Shown here: one piece after another, positions 1 to 11,640 of the stretch
Layout of the letters: each line of letters opens with the position of its first letter
Numbering within the stretch: the stretch's first letter is position 1
NCBI RefSeq assembly: GCF_013368755.1
Contig: NC_049565.1
Location: 3,100,001-3,164,000, forward strand
Direction: 5' to 3'
Source: Talaromyces rugulosus
Taxonomy: Eukaryota > Ascomycota > Eurotiomycetes > Eurotiales > Trichocomaceae
DNA length: 64,000 nucleotides
Notes under the pieces: model-generated
The model's database searches: none
The model's input: the letters and a program-made list of their open reading frames with translations, nothing else
Told to the model about the DNA's origin: nothing
Translations under genes and position numbers: made by a program

Positions 1-870
1 TTGTTGTACTGTAGAAAAATGAAATTCTCCTTTACAGTATCCCTCACGCTTGGTTCTTTCCAGAGATCACGATTCAACAGCTGGCAGTCGAATATCGAAG
101 GGTCTTGGATGTTGATTAGCAACCACTTTTCAGTCTCTCGACCTTCTTCACGCGCCGCATCCCACGGTAGTTTTGACATCAACTCGAATGGTGGCCGGTA
201 CATCTCAGCTAGCATTGTGGATTTGGAAGAGGCCTCGGAAGCTCCCCCGGTCGCTCGAGCGAGGTCGGGTCGCTGTGAGGGTTCGGCGCCGTGATCCCAG
301 ATGGACGTATCTCGTTGGTTGAAAATCCCGGGACGAGCTGAAAATAAAAACAGATATTAGCTTAAAATCTCGTTTAAAGTAGGGGGCATGGGATAACCGA
401 CTGTTTCTAGCCTGCCGCATTCGAAACTGGTCCAAGAGAGGATCCAAGTCACCGTAGCTTTCTGCGCCTGGCCCTACAAGCGTTTCTGTGGTCCTTGCAA
501 TCGGTGCTCGCACTCCATCTGAAGAATCGCCACCGGAATATAACTCCTCTTGTAGACGCCGAGCCATGGCAGCATCGTCTTCAAACGCTCCATCAGCCTG
601 AGGGCGAGGTGGGGCCGATGATCGTGCCTCGTCAACAAGGAGATCGTCATCTGAATCTATCTGAACGGTGTTGTGTGCGGATTCGCTAGGGCGTGGAGCT
701 GTTGGGGTTGTGTGTGAAGGAGCCGACGGTCGTATCTCTGCCCCGCCGTTCTCAAAGTAGAGCTGCATAGCTTGCTGGATGTCATAATCGGCGATTTCCA
801 GGTACTGAGTTGCAAGCTCTGCGGTAGAGCCTGTAATCTCAGTGAACTGGGCTATCGCATCGTCGTCCAT
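1..870 (-). CDS. UBX domain protein, UBXN7/Ubx5-like (3' part outside window)
   Basis: Likely adaptor linking ubiquitinated substrates to the Cdc48/p97 segregase. Exons are 402-870 and <1-337; the intron (338-401) has donor GTCGGT and acceptor TTTTCAG. Residues 1-45 form a UBA-like helix bundle (starting MDDDAIAQFTEITGS). A Ser/Asp-rich linker follows, then a UAS thioredoxin-like domain in exon 2, with PGIFNQRD, KWLLINIQDPSIFDCQLLNRD and the run-up to FIFLQ. UBA then UAS then UBX is the known order in Ubx5 and UBXN7, so the UBX domain should lie beyond the left edge. The start is the ATG at 870. The gene diverges from cdc6 across about 600 bases. The UBX domain itself is not visible here, so the final name is inferred from the first two domains. 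Confidence 0.85.
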
Positions 871-1476
871 GGCAGGCAGACTTGAGCGATGTCAAAGACT
901 CAGAGCTGGTGTGGGAGATGCACCGACCCGCAGGTACCACCGCTTTGACGAGAAGTCGATGGGAGCAATTTGAATGGACCTCTGATTTGAGTACGCTTTT
1001 AAAAAACTCCAGTGTGCTCAAGTAATTTAAAGTACATTGATCTGTTGCTCCAAGGGAAAAAGAGAAAAGAGAGACGTCGCGGTCAACGCTTCTTTTTGGT
1101 GTGAAGCTTCAAGTATCAGGCTGCGTCCACTATCGTCATCGCGGGACTACGCAATAAAGTTATCCCGTCTCTACACCGACGGCAGTTTTAGCCGTGGATA
1201 CGGTGGGCATCAACTACCAAAGGTGCATTCACGCGAAGCAGAATTAACACTGCGTTTATGGATACTAAAGCCGACCGTAGTCATGTTGACTGAGTATCAC
1301 GTGACACTCGCCAGACCTGCCATACGCGTCGGGAACGCGTTTCGCGCTCTTGCCACTTTAACGTTCCTCGGACGCGAAGCGCGTTCCACTTTGTACCTTA
1401 ATGTACCTCCGCCGCGGCAGGTACATCGCCTTCCACAGTCGCTCTCCCCATTTTCCTCCGCACACGCACCTCCAAA
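871..1476. promoter_or_regulatory. Divergent UBX / cdc6 promoter with MluI cell-cycle boxes
   Basis: This 606-base gap separates two divergent genes and holds no gene. It has two perfect ACGCGT boxes at 1324-1329 and 1335-1340, about 140-155 bases before the cdc6 ATG, with CGCGAA-type matches close by (around 1341 and 1372). ACGCGT is the site of the yeast MBF (Mbp1-Swi6) G1/S factor. A palindromic TCACGTGA lies at 1297-1304. Use of these sites is inferred. Confidence 0.6.
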
Positions 1477-3518
1477 ATGGCAACCACGGTTCTAGGAAAG
1501 CGCTCCCGAACTGCAATCGACCTCGAAGGTAAATTGGTCTTTCCTTAAGCTTCACTTTCTCCTTCGGCTAACTCTTCTCTCTCCAAGAACCACTGCCTCT
1601 GCGATCTGGGAGCAAGCGCCGTGCGCGCACTCCTCGAATTCACGAAGAAGATGAACCTCCATCTGCTCTACCAACAACCCGCCGCAGATCAAGGGCTGTA
1701 GACAGTGTCGGCCCGTCAGCCGAAAACGACGCCAGTATCAGAAAATCGGCGATCGGTAATAGTCGTTCGAAACGTATCGTTCGAAACGAAAATACCCTAT
1801 CACCACCAAAAATCGACTCGCACTTCAAGGCCTCTAAGCCGGTTAACAGTACGTCTGACAAACTCTTCGCACTCTTTGCGCCGCGGCGTTCCAGGCTAAC
1901 TCAAGCAGATGAAAATGTTAAGCCAGTCGAATTCAAGACTCCGCAGTCCAAGCGGTTTCGAGATGCGCTCGCCAATTCTCCTCCAGTCACACCAAAACAC
2001 CGAGTCCAGATTGGAACCAAGTCGTTGACTCCCCGTACGCCTAGGAATGCGGGAACCCCCGCAACCAGCATAACAGTCTACACTCCTGCCCGGCAAATGT
2101 TTGCGCGCAGTGCGAACCCTGGCCGTCTAGTTGGGCGAGAGAAGGAACGAGCTGAATTGTCTTCGTTTCTGGAAAATGGCATGCGGTCGCGCCAAGGGGG
2201 TTGTCTCTATGTCAGCGGTCCTCCTGGGACTGGGAAAAGCGCCATGCTTGACGAGGTATGCCGGGATTTGGATCTGCATTCGGTCGTCAAGTCTACGCAT
2301 GTCAACTGTGTGAGCATGCGAACCGCTCGAGACATCTATGGCAAACTCATCGAGACTCTGTGCGACGACTCGGAAGTTTTCTCAATGAGCGAGACGGAGA
2401 AGCTCAAGTCGATGTTCATTCCTGCTCAAAAATCGGCAAACTTGTACCTGGTGACCTTGGACGAGATTGACCATCTTTTGACAGCAGACCCGGAAATTCT
2501 ATACTCACTCTTTGAGTGGTCTTTGCACAGCAAGTCACATTTGCTTCTTATTGGAATCGCCAATGCATTGGACCTCACAGATCGGTTTCTGCCTCGTCTC
2601 AAATCCAATAACTTGAAACCTACTCTACTTCCGTTCTTGCCCTACAGCGCTGCTCAGATTGCCAACGTGATTACCGCTCGTTTGCGATCGCTCTTACCGG
2701 ATAATGAAGCCAAGGGTGCCGGAGACTTCGTGCCTTTTATGCAGCCTGCCGCAGTCCAGCTATGCGCCAAGAAGGTTGCATCCCAGACAGGAGACCTACG
2801 AAAGGCGTTTGATTTGGTGAAGAGAGCCGTTGACGTGATCGAACAAGAGACCCAGAAGAAGCTGGAAAAGGACGATGCCAACAGGGTTGATCAAAGTCCG
2901 TCAAAACCCGCTCTAACGGAGAAGCTCAATATGTCGTCGCCTCCCAGGACTCCTATCGACAAACCAAGCACTTTGGCCAATATGTATACCGCTCTAACTG
3001 CACCAAGGGCGTCTATTGCCCATGTGGCACGCATCACTGCTGCAGTCTTCAGCCAAGGAACCATGCAGCGGTTGCAGGGACTCAATCTGCAGCAAAAGGC
3101 GGCTCTGTGTGCCCTCGTGGCCCTCGACAGAAAGCGGCGCAGTGGCAAAGTCTGTCTTACTCCATCCAAGACAAAGACAACCGCACCAACCGTGCGAGAA
3201 CTCTTCGAGACGTACTGCTCTTTGTGTCGGATGGACAACGTGCTTCATCCGCTAACGGCTACGGAGTTCAAGGATGTAGTGGGTAGTTTGGAGACCCTGG
3301 GTCTAGTTGGTGAATTCCAGGGCCGCGGAAGAGGAGGGACGATTGCCGGCGGCTCAGGAATCCTACGCACGCCATCTAAGAGCGGCAGCTCTACGCCTTT
3401 CAAGGGCAGTGATGAAAAGGGGCTTGCTTGCTTTGTGACGGAGAAAGAGATTGTGGATCAGATTTCCGGGCCCGGTGAAGGAATTCTAAAGGCGATGTTG
3501 TCGGGTGAATGTCTATAA
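1477..3518 (+). CDS. cdc6: Cell division control protein Cdc6/Cdc18, replication licensing ATPase
   Basis: AAA+ ATPase that joins ORC at origins and helps load the MCM helicase in G1. Exons 1477-1528 and 1588-3518 give 660 residues. The true start is the ATG at 1477 (MATTVLGKRSRTAIDLEG); exon 1 is missed if only the long frame is read. The N-terminal 190 residues are basic and carry several Ser/Thr-Pro sites (for example LTPRTPRN), fitting CDK control. Walker A is GPPGTGKSA and Walker B is LDEIDHLL, followed by sensor regions and a C-terminal winged-helix part with the segment around ELFETYCSLC. Two MluI boxes lie just upstream. The gene converges with the amidohydrolase, stop codons about 210 bases apart. 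Confidence 0.95.
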
Positions 3519-3728
3519 ACTTGTAATTTTTGTGTTTGTATTATGTTTTTGCATGGTGCCTGGTGTCTGGTGTCTGGTGTCTAGCGATGTTGGTTTAGCT
3601 ATTATTATGAGCATTTGGAGCGGTCTTGATAGAACCTACCTGTATGTAGTTGTTCAATACGTACATGAGTACATTTCAGCCAAGTTGACTTTGCAGAATG
3701 TAATTGATTTGAATAGGTTGACAAACTA

Positions 3729-4885
3729 TCAGTTATGCCCAGCTAAATCCAACCCATATGCCTTCGCCGCAGTCCCTCCCCATATAGCCGTCCTTTCGTC
3801 TTCTGTCAACCCACGCTTATCGAGTATACACTCAACCACAGCTTTCCACTTAGCCCAAGAGCCAGCACCGCCTCCGCCCAGGTTACAGACGGGCCAGTCA
3901 GAACCAAACATAATACGATGCGGTTTGAAGCTATCAAACACAACGTTGAGCCAGGGCAGCATATGCTCCACGAGATCGTTGGTCTGGGCGTCGGACAGCG
4001 TCGGCGGCAGTTCTGAGAAGAGGCCCGACAGCTTCATGTATGTGGCTGGCTCAGAGGCCATGGTGACGATGAGTCGTTTCCACTCGACGAACTGGGGGTG
4101 TCCTTGGACAGTGTCGGATGGGGGGATGTGCAGGTGCGGTTTGCACAGGTGGTCTGCATTACACACTCAGCATTCACTCACGCAGTGAAGACAAGAAAAC
4201 GAAGAAACTTACTGATTATAATAACTACCTGCTCCCGCTCATCCACACCAGCATAAACCCGACGCATCATCGACACTGCCTCTCTCAGTTGCGCGAGCCC
4301 TCCCTGTCTCGCATCAACGCCCAGATCAAAAGCCAGCTTTTGCTTTCCTAGCCATTTCAAACTATCGACAAAATCCTGCGTCAGCATCGTCCCCACCGAC
4401 TTGTCCTGCACCAGATACCGCACGCCGCGCACTTTCAACCAAACCTCGTCCGCCAGCGTGCGCTCTCGGACAAGGGTCATATATCGCTCCAGTGCCGCGG
4501 GGCCCTGGGGGATCGGCGCCCAGGGTACAAACGCTAGCAAAGGCTCACGCTGCGAGGCCGAGTGGCCCTCGCCCAAGACCGGATTCCCGGTGGCGATGCG
4601 CGTTACATACGAGACTTCATCCAGGACATGTCTCCATCCTTGCTCCCCGGCCTCATCGGTGGATGAGATGCGGTCGACTTCGATGTAGATGAAGCCGCGC
4701 AGGTATGTCGATGCGGATGCTGATCCGGGAGAGGAAAATGTCAATGGCAAGTGGTTTGTGGCAGAGTGGTATTCGTCGACAGAGTACTGCGCGCCCAGAG
4801 GGTTGTCGTCCGAGTGCCAGGCGATGGTTGGCAAGTGGGCTTGCGGCCAGAGATGCACGTGCGAGTCGACAATTGGGATGGCCAT
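3729..4885 (-). CDS. Amidohydrolase family 2 (TIM-barrel metal hydrolase, lactonase-like)
   Basis: Predicted metal-dependent hydrolase of the Amidohydro_2 (COG3618) group, which includes L-fuconolactonase-like enzymes acting on lactones or cyclic amides. Exons 4213-4885 and 3729-4153 give 365 residues; the intron has donor GTAAGT and acceptor TGCAG. The N-terminus has the metal-binding DSHVHLW, the splice joint creates NHLCKP, and the C-terminal part has MFGSDWPVCN, the classic late-strand motif of this group. There is no signal peptide, so it is probably cytosolic. The substrate cannot be told from sequence. It sits next to AT-rich DNA and a decayed gene, and is probably accessory. Confidence 0.85.
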
Positions 4886-5460
4886 TATTTAAATTTCGTA
4901 GAGAGGCAGCCGTTAATAATTAAAGTCATTCAGTCATTATTTATCAAGCCCAGATGTCGTATCAATGGGGATGTCGTGACATCGTAGTTATTTAACACTG
5001 GAGGTTCAGATTGGGCAGTCACACATCCTTGGATCATTGGTGGATTTCGGGAGCCATTACCCCGAGGCGACCTTCACTACTTGTGCATATATTAATAAGT
5101 TGAGCAAGTAATCAAGAAACCATATATAGAAAAAATATGTTTATTCCTTCAAGTATAAAATACTAGAAAAATTAAATAGAGATACGATATATGTATTTCA
5201 ATAATTCAATATGGATTTATATCAAATATAGTCTTGGTTGTTGGTAGTACTGTCATTTATAATTGGATAAAGGTAAATCATTATGGATGATAGCTTTATT
5301 AAGTGCAGTATTGTAGACTTTCTGATATAATCCACCAAGAAGTGAGATCTAAGAGTATCATGAAAGTCGTTCAGCGAGCTGTAAGACAAAAGGCAGTTGC
5401 AATTATTACCGTACCGCGGTCCCTGGCCTGAGGCAACCATTAAAGAAACAATTCCTCATG
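4886..5460. other. AT-rich spacer, no gene seen
   Basis: Upstream side of the amidohydrolase gene. It is AT-rich with no frame resembling a known protein. The first 100 bases presumably hold the amidohydrolase promoter. Confidence 0.5.
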
Positions 5461-6527
5461 CTCAAGACCTTGTGGCCAAGGCTTTTAAGACCTTGCCTAT
5501 TTGAGGATGTGACTCCAACCTACGGCCTTGACAAGTTCCTTAAAGAAGCGGAAAAGATTGTGGCCTCATCATCGAAGAGGCCCGGCGGTATTGCCTAGAA
5601 AACAAAATTATGCCGACGAAAGAAGCCTATATTGGGCCAGAACCCTCATGCCACTTTTCAAATTACAACAAAATGCGCAGTACAGAAGCCCTCCAAAATT
5701 TCTCGGCCTCGCAATGTACAAACCAGGGCACCGAAAAATCTACAAGGATCCTCTAAAAGTAAGTTTTTCGACATTTATATGTCAAGCAAAGACTAATTAT
5801 ACTCCTTATTAGTAGTAGACCCACCGCAGAGAAAGGAAAAGAAGCAGCGGACGAGAACATGGTCAACGCAGCTCTGATACTGTTTCTAGCACCATTCCCC
5901 ATTCCAAATTCGAGGCCACATTTCAGCGAATTGGGTTCCCTGCGACTTTTTAGAAGGCCAGCTACAAAGCTAACACAAACGGCGAACCCATTCACAAAAG
6001 AGAACATTGGATGATTGTTCATGATGCGTTTATGCGTCTCTCTATCGATATTGAGAAATACCTTGAAGAGGTTTCAGGCGAAGATACTTTAGACACAGTG
6101 ATCAGCTATCTGCCTCTTCAGACAAAGATTTGAAATGTCATCCAGTCAATTCTAAAAGTCAAAAAAACGCAGTCGATTCACAGATATGCAAAGCATACAT
6201 ATGCAAGAGTCGGCTGAGATTTTAGCCTGGATTCTAGATAAGGGAGACGAATGTTGTCTTTTCAACACCAAGTAAGTTGTTCCCAGCGTCGTTCACAAAG
6301 TTTTCCTATCACTAACAAAACCAGTAGATTAATGATTTCGCAAGACGCTGATGGGGTATTTCTCTGTTCGTGGGATCAGGATATTCAGACTATTTGCAGA
6401 ACAAGAAGCCTGAGGTCAACGAGTCGAGTTTCATACCCATCCAGGCCCTTGGGAACCTGCACAGGTAGCCAGACTTATGACAATTTTCTGCGCAGTTATT
6501 CTAGCAACCGAACAAGCTGCCTCCTAA
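5461..6527 (+). pseudogene. Decayed fungal PD-(D/E)XK-like protein gene
   Basis: Pieces of one protein run in order on the plus strand but change frame several times. They are ENMVNAALILFL (about 5850), NGEPIHKREHWMIVHDAF (about 5975-6030), IHMQESAEILAWIL (about 6200), RLMISQDADGVFL (about 6330), YSDYLQNKKPEVNESSFIP (about 6385) and GPWEPAQVARLMTIFCAVI (6450-6510). A plausible intron (GTAAGT at 6271 to CAG at 6326) joins the third and fourth. From memory these match a fungus-specific family with a PD-(D/E)XK-like nuclease fold (TDG...EVK...MQESA). Here the expected D reads N and the E-x-K segment reads HDA, so the active site appears lost, as well as at least two frameshifts and a stop. The 5' part (5461-5760) is less sure. 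I infer a dead accessory gene. Confidence 0.55.
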
Positions 6528-7146
6528 GGGCGAAGACATGTACAATGAGACGACATGGGTACAAAATAGCACTGACATGTTATGATAGCGCTAGCTTTAC
6601 ATGCGTCAGCTTAACAAGTTAGCAACAATCCACATACAACATTTGAACATTGAATATAACAATGTTCGAATGATTGTCATATAGCGTGGTCAACAGCTAC
6701 AGGTTATTATTGATGTCGAGGAGCGGAATTTCCCCGCCCCATTGCGGGGATACTCCAGATACCAAGACAAGTAGTATGTTGGCCAGGGTAGACGGCATCT
6801 TACTACCAGTTAGCTAGCAACCTCTATATCCAATAGCAAATATATATTTTATCTGGTATCCCGCGATCCGATCGCAGCCAGCCTAGGTTTTCGGCAAAGG
6901 ATTTGCTTCCCCTCACTCTAATGGATATGGGACCCGGGATGTTTCCCCACCTCACTCGCTCCTCGGCGCTGGGCAATACTCAATTATTATTGATGGGGTG
7001 TGCCTTGTTCTTCTTGTGTCTCTGGGCACGTGTGATTCCGCGGCTGTATATCATTTGATTGACCCCGACTCTCCGCTGTTTACTCACTCTTGAGTAATAC
7101 CGTACACCAAGTCTCATCCTACCCTAGCAAAACTAGCAAAACCACA
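6528..7146. promoter_or_regulatory. Spacer and promoter of the alcohol dehydrogenase gene
   Basis: No gene is seen. A CACGTG box lies at 7027-7032, about 120 bases before the ATG at 7147, in a stretch with pyrimidine-rich patches. The AT-rich part at 6800-6870 shows no coding frame. Regulation is not resolved. Confidence 0.4.
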
Positions 7147-8355
7147 ATGGCAACTGAAACCGTTCAAATCCCACAGAAGCACAAGGCTGCCATTTACGAT
7201 GAGCCAGGAAAGGTCTCGACCAAGGTTGTCGAACTTGACGTGCCTGAGCCGGGCGACGGCCAGGTGCTGATCAACTTGTGAGTGCTGCTGCGTGTTGCTG
7301 GTAGAATTTGGGCGCTGACCTGGATAACAACAGGACGCACTCTGGTGTATGCCACTCTGACTTTGGGGTCATGACTAATACTGTAGGTAAAAGTGAAACA
7401 GGCAAGTCCTCATATGAATGCGGCCCCAACTAACAAATGACAGTGGAGGACGCTTCCTTATCCTACACAGCCCGGCCAAGTTGGCGGCCACGAAGGTGTA
7501 GGGCGAGTCGTCAAGCTCGGCCCCGGGGCAGAAACATCAGGTCTCAAGATCGGTGACAGAGTTGGCATCAAATGGGTCTCCAGCGCCTGTACCAGCTGCC
7601 AGGCGTGCTTCGCCGGCGCCGACGGATGTTGCTTTAACCAGAAAATCTCTGGATACTACACGCCGGGCACGTTCCAGCAGTATACTCTCGGCCCAGCCAA
7701 CTATGTGACGCCTATTCCGGATGCCCTCTCCTCGGAGGAAGCCGCGCCAATGTTGTGTGCTGGCGTCACTATGTTGTCTGCTCTCAACCGCAGCAAAGCC
7801 CTCCCGGGACAATGGGTGGCCATTTCCGGCATCGGTGGCCTAGGCCATCTCGCTGTTCAGTTGGCGAGCAGAGGCATGGGATTTCGAGTGATTGCAATCG
7901 ACCATGGTAGCAAGGAAGACTTGGCTAAGCAATCTGGAGCCGAGCACTTTATCGACTTTACCAAATTCAACACCGACAGTATGGCACAGCACGTCAATGA
8001 CCTCACCGGCGGGCTGGGCGCCCACGCGGTCGTTGTATGCACGGCCGCAAATGCCGCGTATGCGCAAGCAGTCCAGCTTCTCCGGTTCAATGGAACTTTG
8101 GTGTGCGTGGGCATTCCCGAGGGCGATTTCGTTGCCGTCGCCGGAGCAGCACCAGGGATCCTGATCGCCAAGCAGCTGACCATCACCGGGTCAGCAGTTG
8201 GAAACCGGCAGGAGGCGATGCAGACGCTGGAGTTTGCGGCGCGCGGGATCATCAAGACCCATCATCAGGTAGAGAAGCTGGAGAACTTGACCGGGGTGTT
8301 TGAGCGGATGGAGAAGGGCGAGCTGCAGGGGCGGGTAGTGCTCGACCTGTCCTGA
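7147..8355 (+). CDS. Zinc-dependent alcohol dehydrogenase (MDR family, ADH1-like)
   Basis: NAD(P)-dependent zinc alcohol dehydrogenase, presumably interconverting short alcohols and aldehydes in the cytosol. Exons 7147-7277, 7334-7382 and 7444-8355 give 363 residues, close to the usual 350 of yeast-type ADH. The middle exon of 49 bases carries the catalytic zinc Cys in THSGVCHSDFG. GHEGVG carries the zinc His, and CTSCQACFAGADGCC supplies the structural zinc cysteines. The Rossmann fold has GIGGLGHLAVQLA. The chosen start (MATETVQIPQKHKAAIYDEPG) aligns with family N-termini. It could be a fermentative or a detoxifying enzyme; sequence alone does not decide. Confidence 0.93.
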
Positions 8356-10149
8356 TTTCTTTTTCCTTGTTCTTTCTATCACTTCTTTTCTCCTTGTTTC
8401 CTTTCCAATGATGTTTGTTTTGCCGCTTGGTAGCGACGAGGGCGCGCGATGGAGTGCTGGCTCGGCGCAGATAGGATGAGCAGCGTACATGGACTATCGT
8501 TCAATGGTGTATATATCGGGCCATTGATCGATGTAACCCAATGCACAGTACTGAATATTGATCACTGCTCACTCTGTCGAGGGTTGGCCGATGGCGATCA
8601 GGGGCAGATCGATTGGGCGTGGGCGACTGTCATTTCAACGTCGGGGCGCTTGTGCGGCGGTGGTACGCATGTTGGCGCTGTCACCAGTCATCAGATTGGC
8701 TGAATCGGCGTGACACGTCTGTATATAGTGATTTGAGGAGATGAACAGTAGCAACCGGTATAAAAATGGAAAAGTCGACGAAGAGAGAAGGAGCAGTCGT
8801 ACTGGGGACTTCCCAAACGGGTTAGCGCGTGTAGCGAGTCAGCCTTGAGTTTGACTGTGCCGCATTTTCTTTTCCCTTTTCTCCTTTCTCTGCGTCGTGT
8901 TCTCTCCCTCGCAGAACAGGCGCCGCGATTCAATGGGCATTGATGCATGCACAATCATGCTGGCAAGTAGTGGCTCTTGCAGCAAGGCATTCTCCGGATC
9001 AGCCCTGTGCAGGACATCGTGTCGCCGGTCATCCAGTTTCATACCTGCAGCCTCGCGTTCAGCTCGAGAACACTATATTTATCGAAATATACTCATCGAC
9101 AAGCAACACCAGGATATATACTCCGTACGCCGCATATTATCAATAATACATTACCAAAAATAAGATAGTCGCCGTGCAGCCCGTGCTATACAAAGACAAC
9201 GCTAGCAGCCTAGCTACCTAGCTCTCTGTCCACAGTGGAGACTGACACAAAACGACATAATCATAATAATTTCAGAAAATAATTAATAGACAAGCGACCC
9301 TGGTGTCCTGGATGCCGCCCACATGGACCAAACTGTATTCCGTGTCTTAAACGACAAGCCATGCTCCGGGGGCTGGTTCTATACGTATGCTCAAATAAAG
9401 CCCGGACTGACCAGAAAACGCTGCGCCGCTGGAGCTGAACTATAGAGCTGGAAATTTCAATGATAATCAACATGGATTGCAGCTTTTCAAGGAAGGAGTG
9501 TTTGTTCAAGCAGCGGCTCATGCCTTGAAGATCTCTGCAGCGCCGTACTCTGTAGTCGGCAACCAGTACAGAGTACACCGTGTCTAGGATAACAATGACA
9601 TTGTTGGTTGGCACTATCAATTCTGGCTCGAAACTAGGTAGCAACCGGCGCATTTCCAAGAGCCAGGCGCGAGGCGATCAGAGCGCCGTCTAGCTCTTGT
9701 TCTCCATCTTTTTTTTCGCTCGTTTAGCCCTAAATTACGCGCCGGTCGACGCTGTGCCGCACGGGGATCCATTGGATATCTGACTTTGAAAAATTTCCCT
9801 TTAAACCTAAAGGAAGCAACAAAGAAAAACTAAAGAGAGAGAGAGAAAGTCATTACGGCATGAGGCTATACTCAACAAGGAGGCCGAGTCAAGTCGACGC
9901 CGCGGGAGCTTCGTCATTGCTACGCTACTTGGGTTAAATGGATACGGCGCTGAAGCTGAAGCGGAAGCCTAAAACCTGAAGCCCTGGAAATATCCCAAAG
10001 AGAACAGGGCCAATATTTGGTTCCCATGTTGGGTCTACCAGTTGAGGCAGATCCGTGGTTCGGCAAAAACGCTATATAGTCCCAGGCGACCCGTCCCCTG
10101 GGCCCGACCCAGTCGCCATTTTGACAGCTTTTCTTATTTTTATCTACGC
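8356..10149. other. 1.8 kb gene-poor stretch
   Basis: Several open frames exist on both strands (for example 9261-9659 on minus), but none resembles a known family, shows convincing splice structure or keeps a consistent composition. A short (GA)n run lies at about 9835-9848, upstream of the SWIM gene. No tRNA arms were seen. Confidence 0.45.
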
Positions 10150-11640
10150 ATGTCGCCCCCGCCAACCAGGCAGCTGGCGCAGCTGTCTCTTACAGCTGAG
10201 AATATGCCTACTCTTCGATCCCAGACGCATCGTCGTCGTCGTCCATCACCAAGCCACGACGAGGAGCAGCAGCATCCAGACGATACCGACATTCCAACAT
10301 CATCGTTATCATCAATGGTGCGCGCACATTCTCAGATTGTCTACGACATTGAGAATCTCGAGCTTGAATCACGAGCCCGAGCCATGGCCGGCTTGAACGG
10401 CCGTTTTGATATGGTCTACTGCCGGGCAGACCCTGCCTTTTTCGAGTTTCAACTGACCGAACGCCCACGCATTCGAGTGAGAGAGAGAGGTGCAGAATGC
10501 ACCTGCTCCGAGTACGAGAACCGTCCAGACATGGCCTGTCGCCATATTTTTGTGAGTCTGGATGACCTAGCTCCTATCTTACTACTACAGGGAAAGAAAA
10601 TACTAATAGCCATCTAGTGGCTCGTCGACCAGGTGTACGAAACCGTCTCAACTCATACTCCCCTACCTCTATCCAAGGACGGCGTCTCCCCCAGACTACC
10701 TCCGCTGCATTCCCTCCTGAACGACCGGCTCGAGACGGTGGCCGGAGAGATGCAATGGCACTTTATTCCAGAAAGCACCGCATCTTCGGGCTCTAGCCCG
10801 GAGGCTACTACTACTACCGCGATGTCGCGCCAGGACAAGGTCCGCGACATCATGTCTGCCTTTAACGAAGTCACGCTGCCCGCCGATTTCCGCAAGGACC
10901 TCGCCGAAAGAACGACAGAACCACGCACACCAGAGCAGTGCGTTGTGCAGGGAGACTTTGAAGCCACCGTCTTTCGCCTGGCCGTTCACGACGACAACGT
11001 CTACGCCAGCATCCGCAAAGCCATGCCCGAGGGCGCCTGCGCTGCCATCTTCTTCGACAAGGTCCAAAAGCAGTCTCGCAATCTGCTCATAGGCTTTGAC
11101 GAATACCGTCGAACGGGCCGTCCACCCCCCGGCCGAAAATCACTCGAAGTGAAAGAAGTCGCCGCAGAGCTGCGGCACCATGTCGAACAGATCCGAGTCA
11201 ATTTGGCGTCGCGTGTACCGTATGGAACAAAGGGGGCTGCCGAAGCCCTGCTCGCTCTGCTGCAGGATATCAGCGCTCGCAATATCGACGCCTTTGAGCA
11301 GAGCCCCTGGGGCCGCCAGCCGCCTCCGGGTGAAGACGAAGACGACCGCAACTTGTACGAGCAGCTGATCGGGCAGGCCAACGGTGGTAGCAGCAACGCC
11401 GAAACAGGGGACAGTTTTTTCGTGCTGGATGTGCTCGAGACTCTCCCGGCATCGGTGCTGGCGTCATACATCTCCAATCTCGATGATATCCTCGGCAAAG
11501 TCGAAATCAACCGCCCCCCGGTGTCGTTTGTGCGCAAACTCAAGGCGCTGATTCATGAGGCGCAGGCGAGTCTGGCGGCGTCCAGGACCAAACGGCCGGC
11601 AACGGCGGATGCAGGCGGCAGCCCGAAGCGTACTCGGTAG
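10150..11640 (+). CDS. SWIM-type zinc finger protein
   Basis: Exons 10150-10551 and 10618-11640 give 474 residues; the intron has donor GTGAGT, branch TACTAAT and acceptor CTAG. The SWIM signature C-x-C-x(n)-C-x-H is seen as CTCSEYENRPDMACRH, and the splice falls immediately after it (HIF/WLVDQV). SWIM fingers bind DNA or proteins; fission yeast Sws1 and human ZSWIM7 act in Rad51-dependent recombination, but this protein is over twice that size and I cannot claim orthology. The remainder is helical with acidic and Ser-rich linkers and a basic tail ending SPKRTR. A second ATG at 10204 could be the start. It converges with the large gene to its right. Confidence 0.7.

Noticed and set aside
6660..6900. 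Possible transposon remnant downstream of the decayed gene
   Set aside because: No terminal inverted repeats, target duplication or transposase fragments could be identified by eye.
9261..9659. Minus-strand frame of 132 codons in the gene-poor stretch
   Set aside because: No family resemblance, no promoter or splice context, and composition like the surrounding non-coding DNA.
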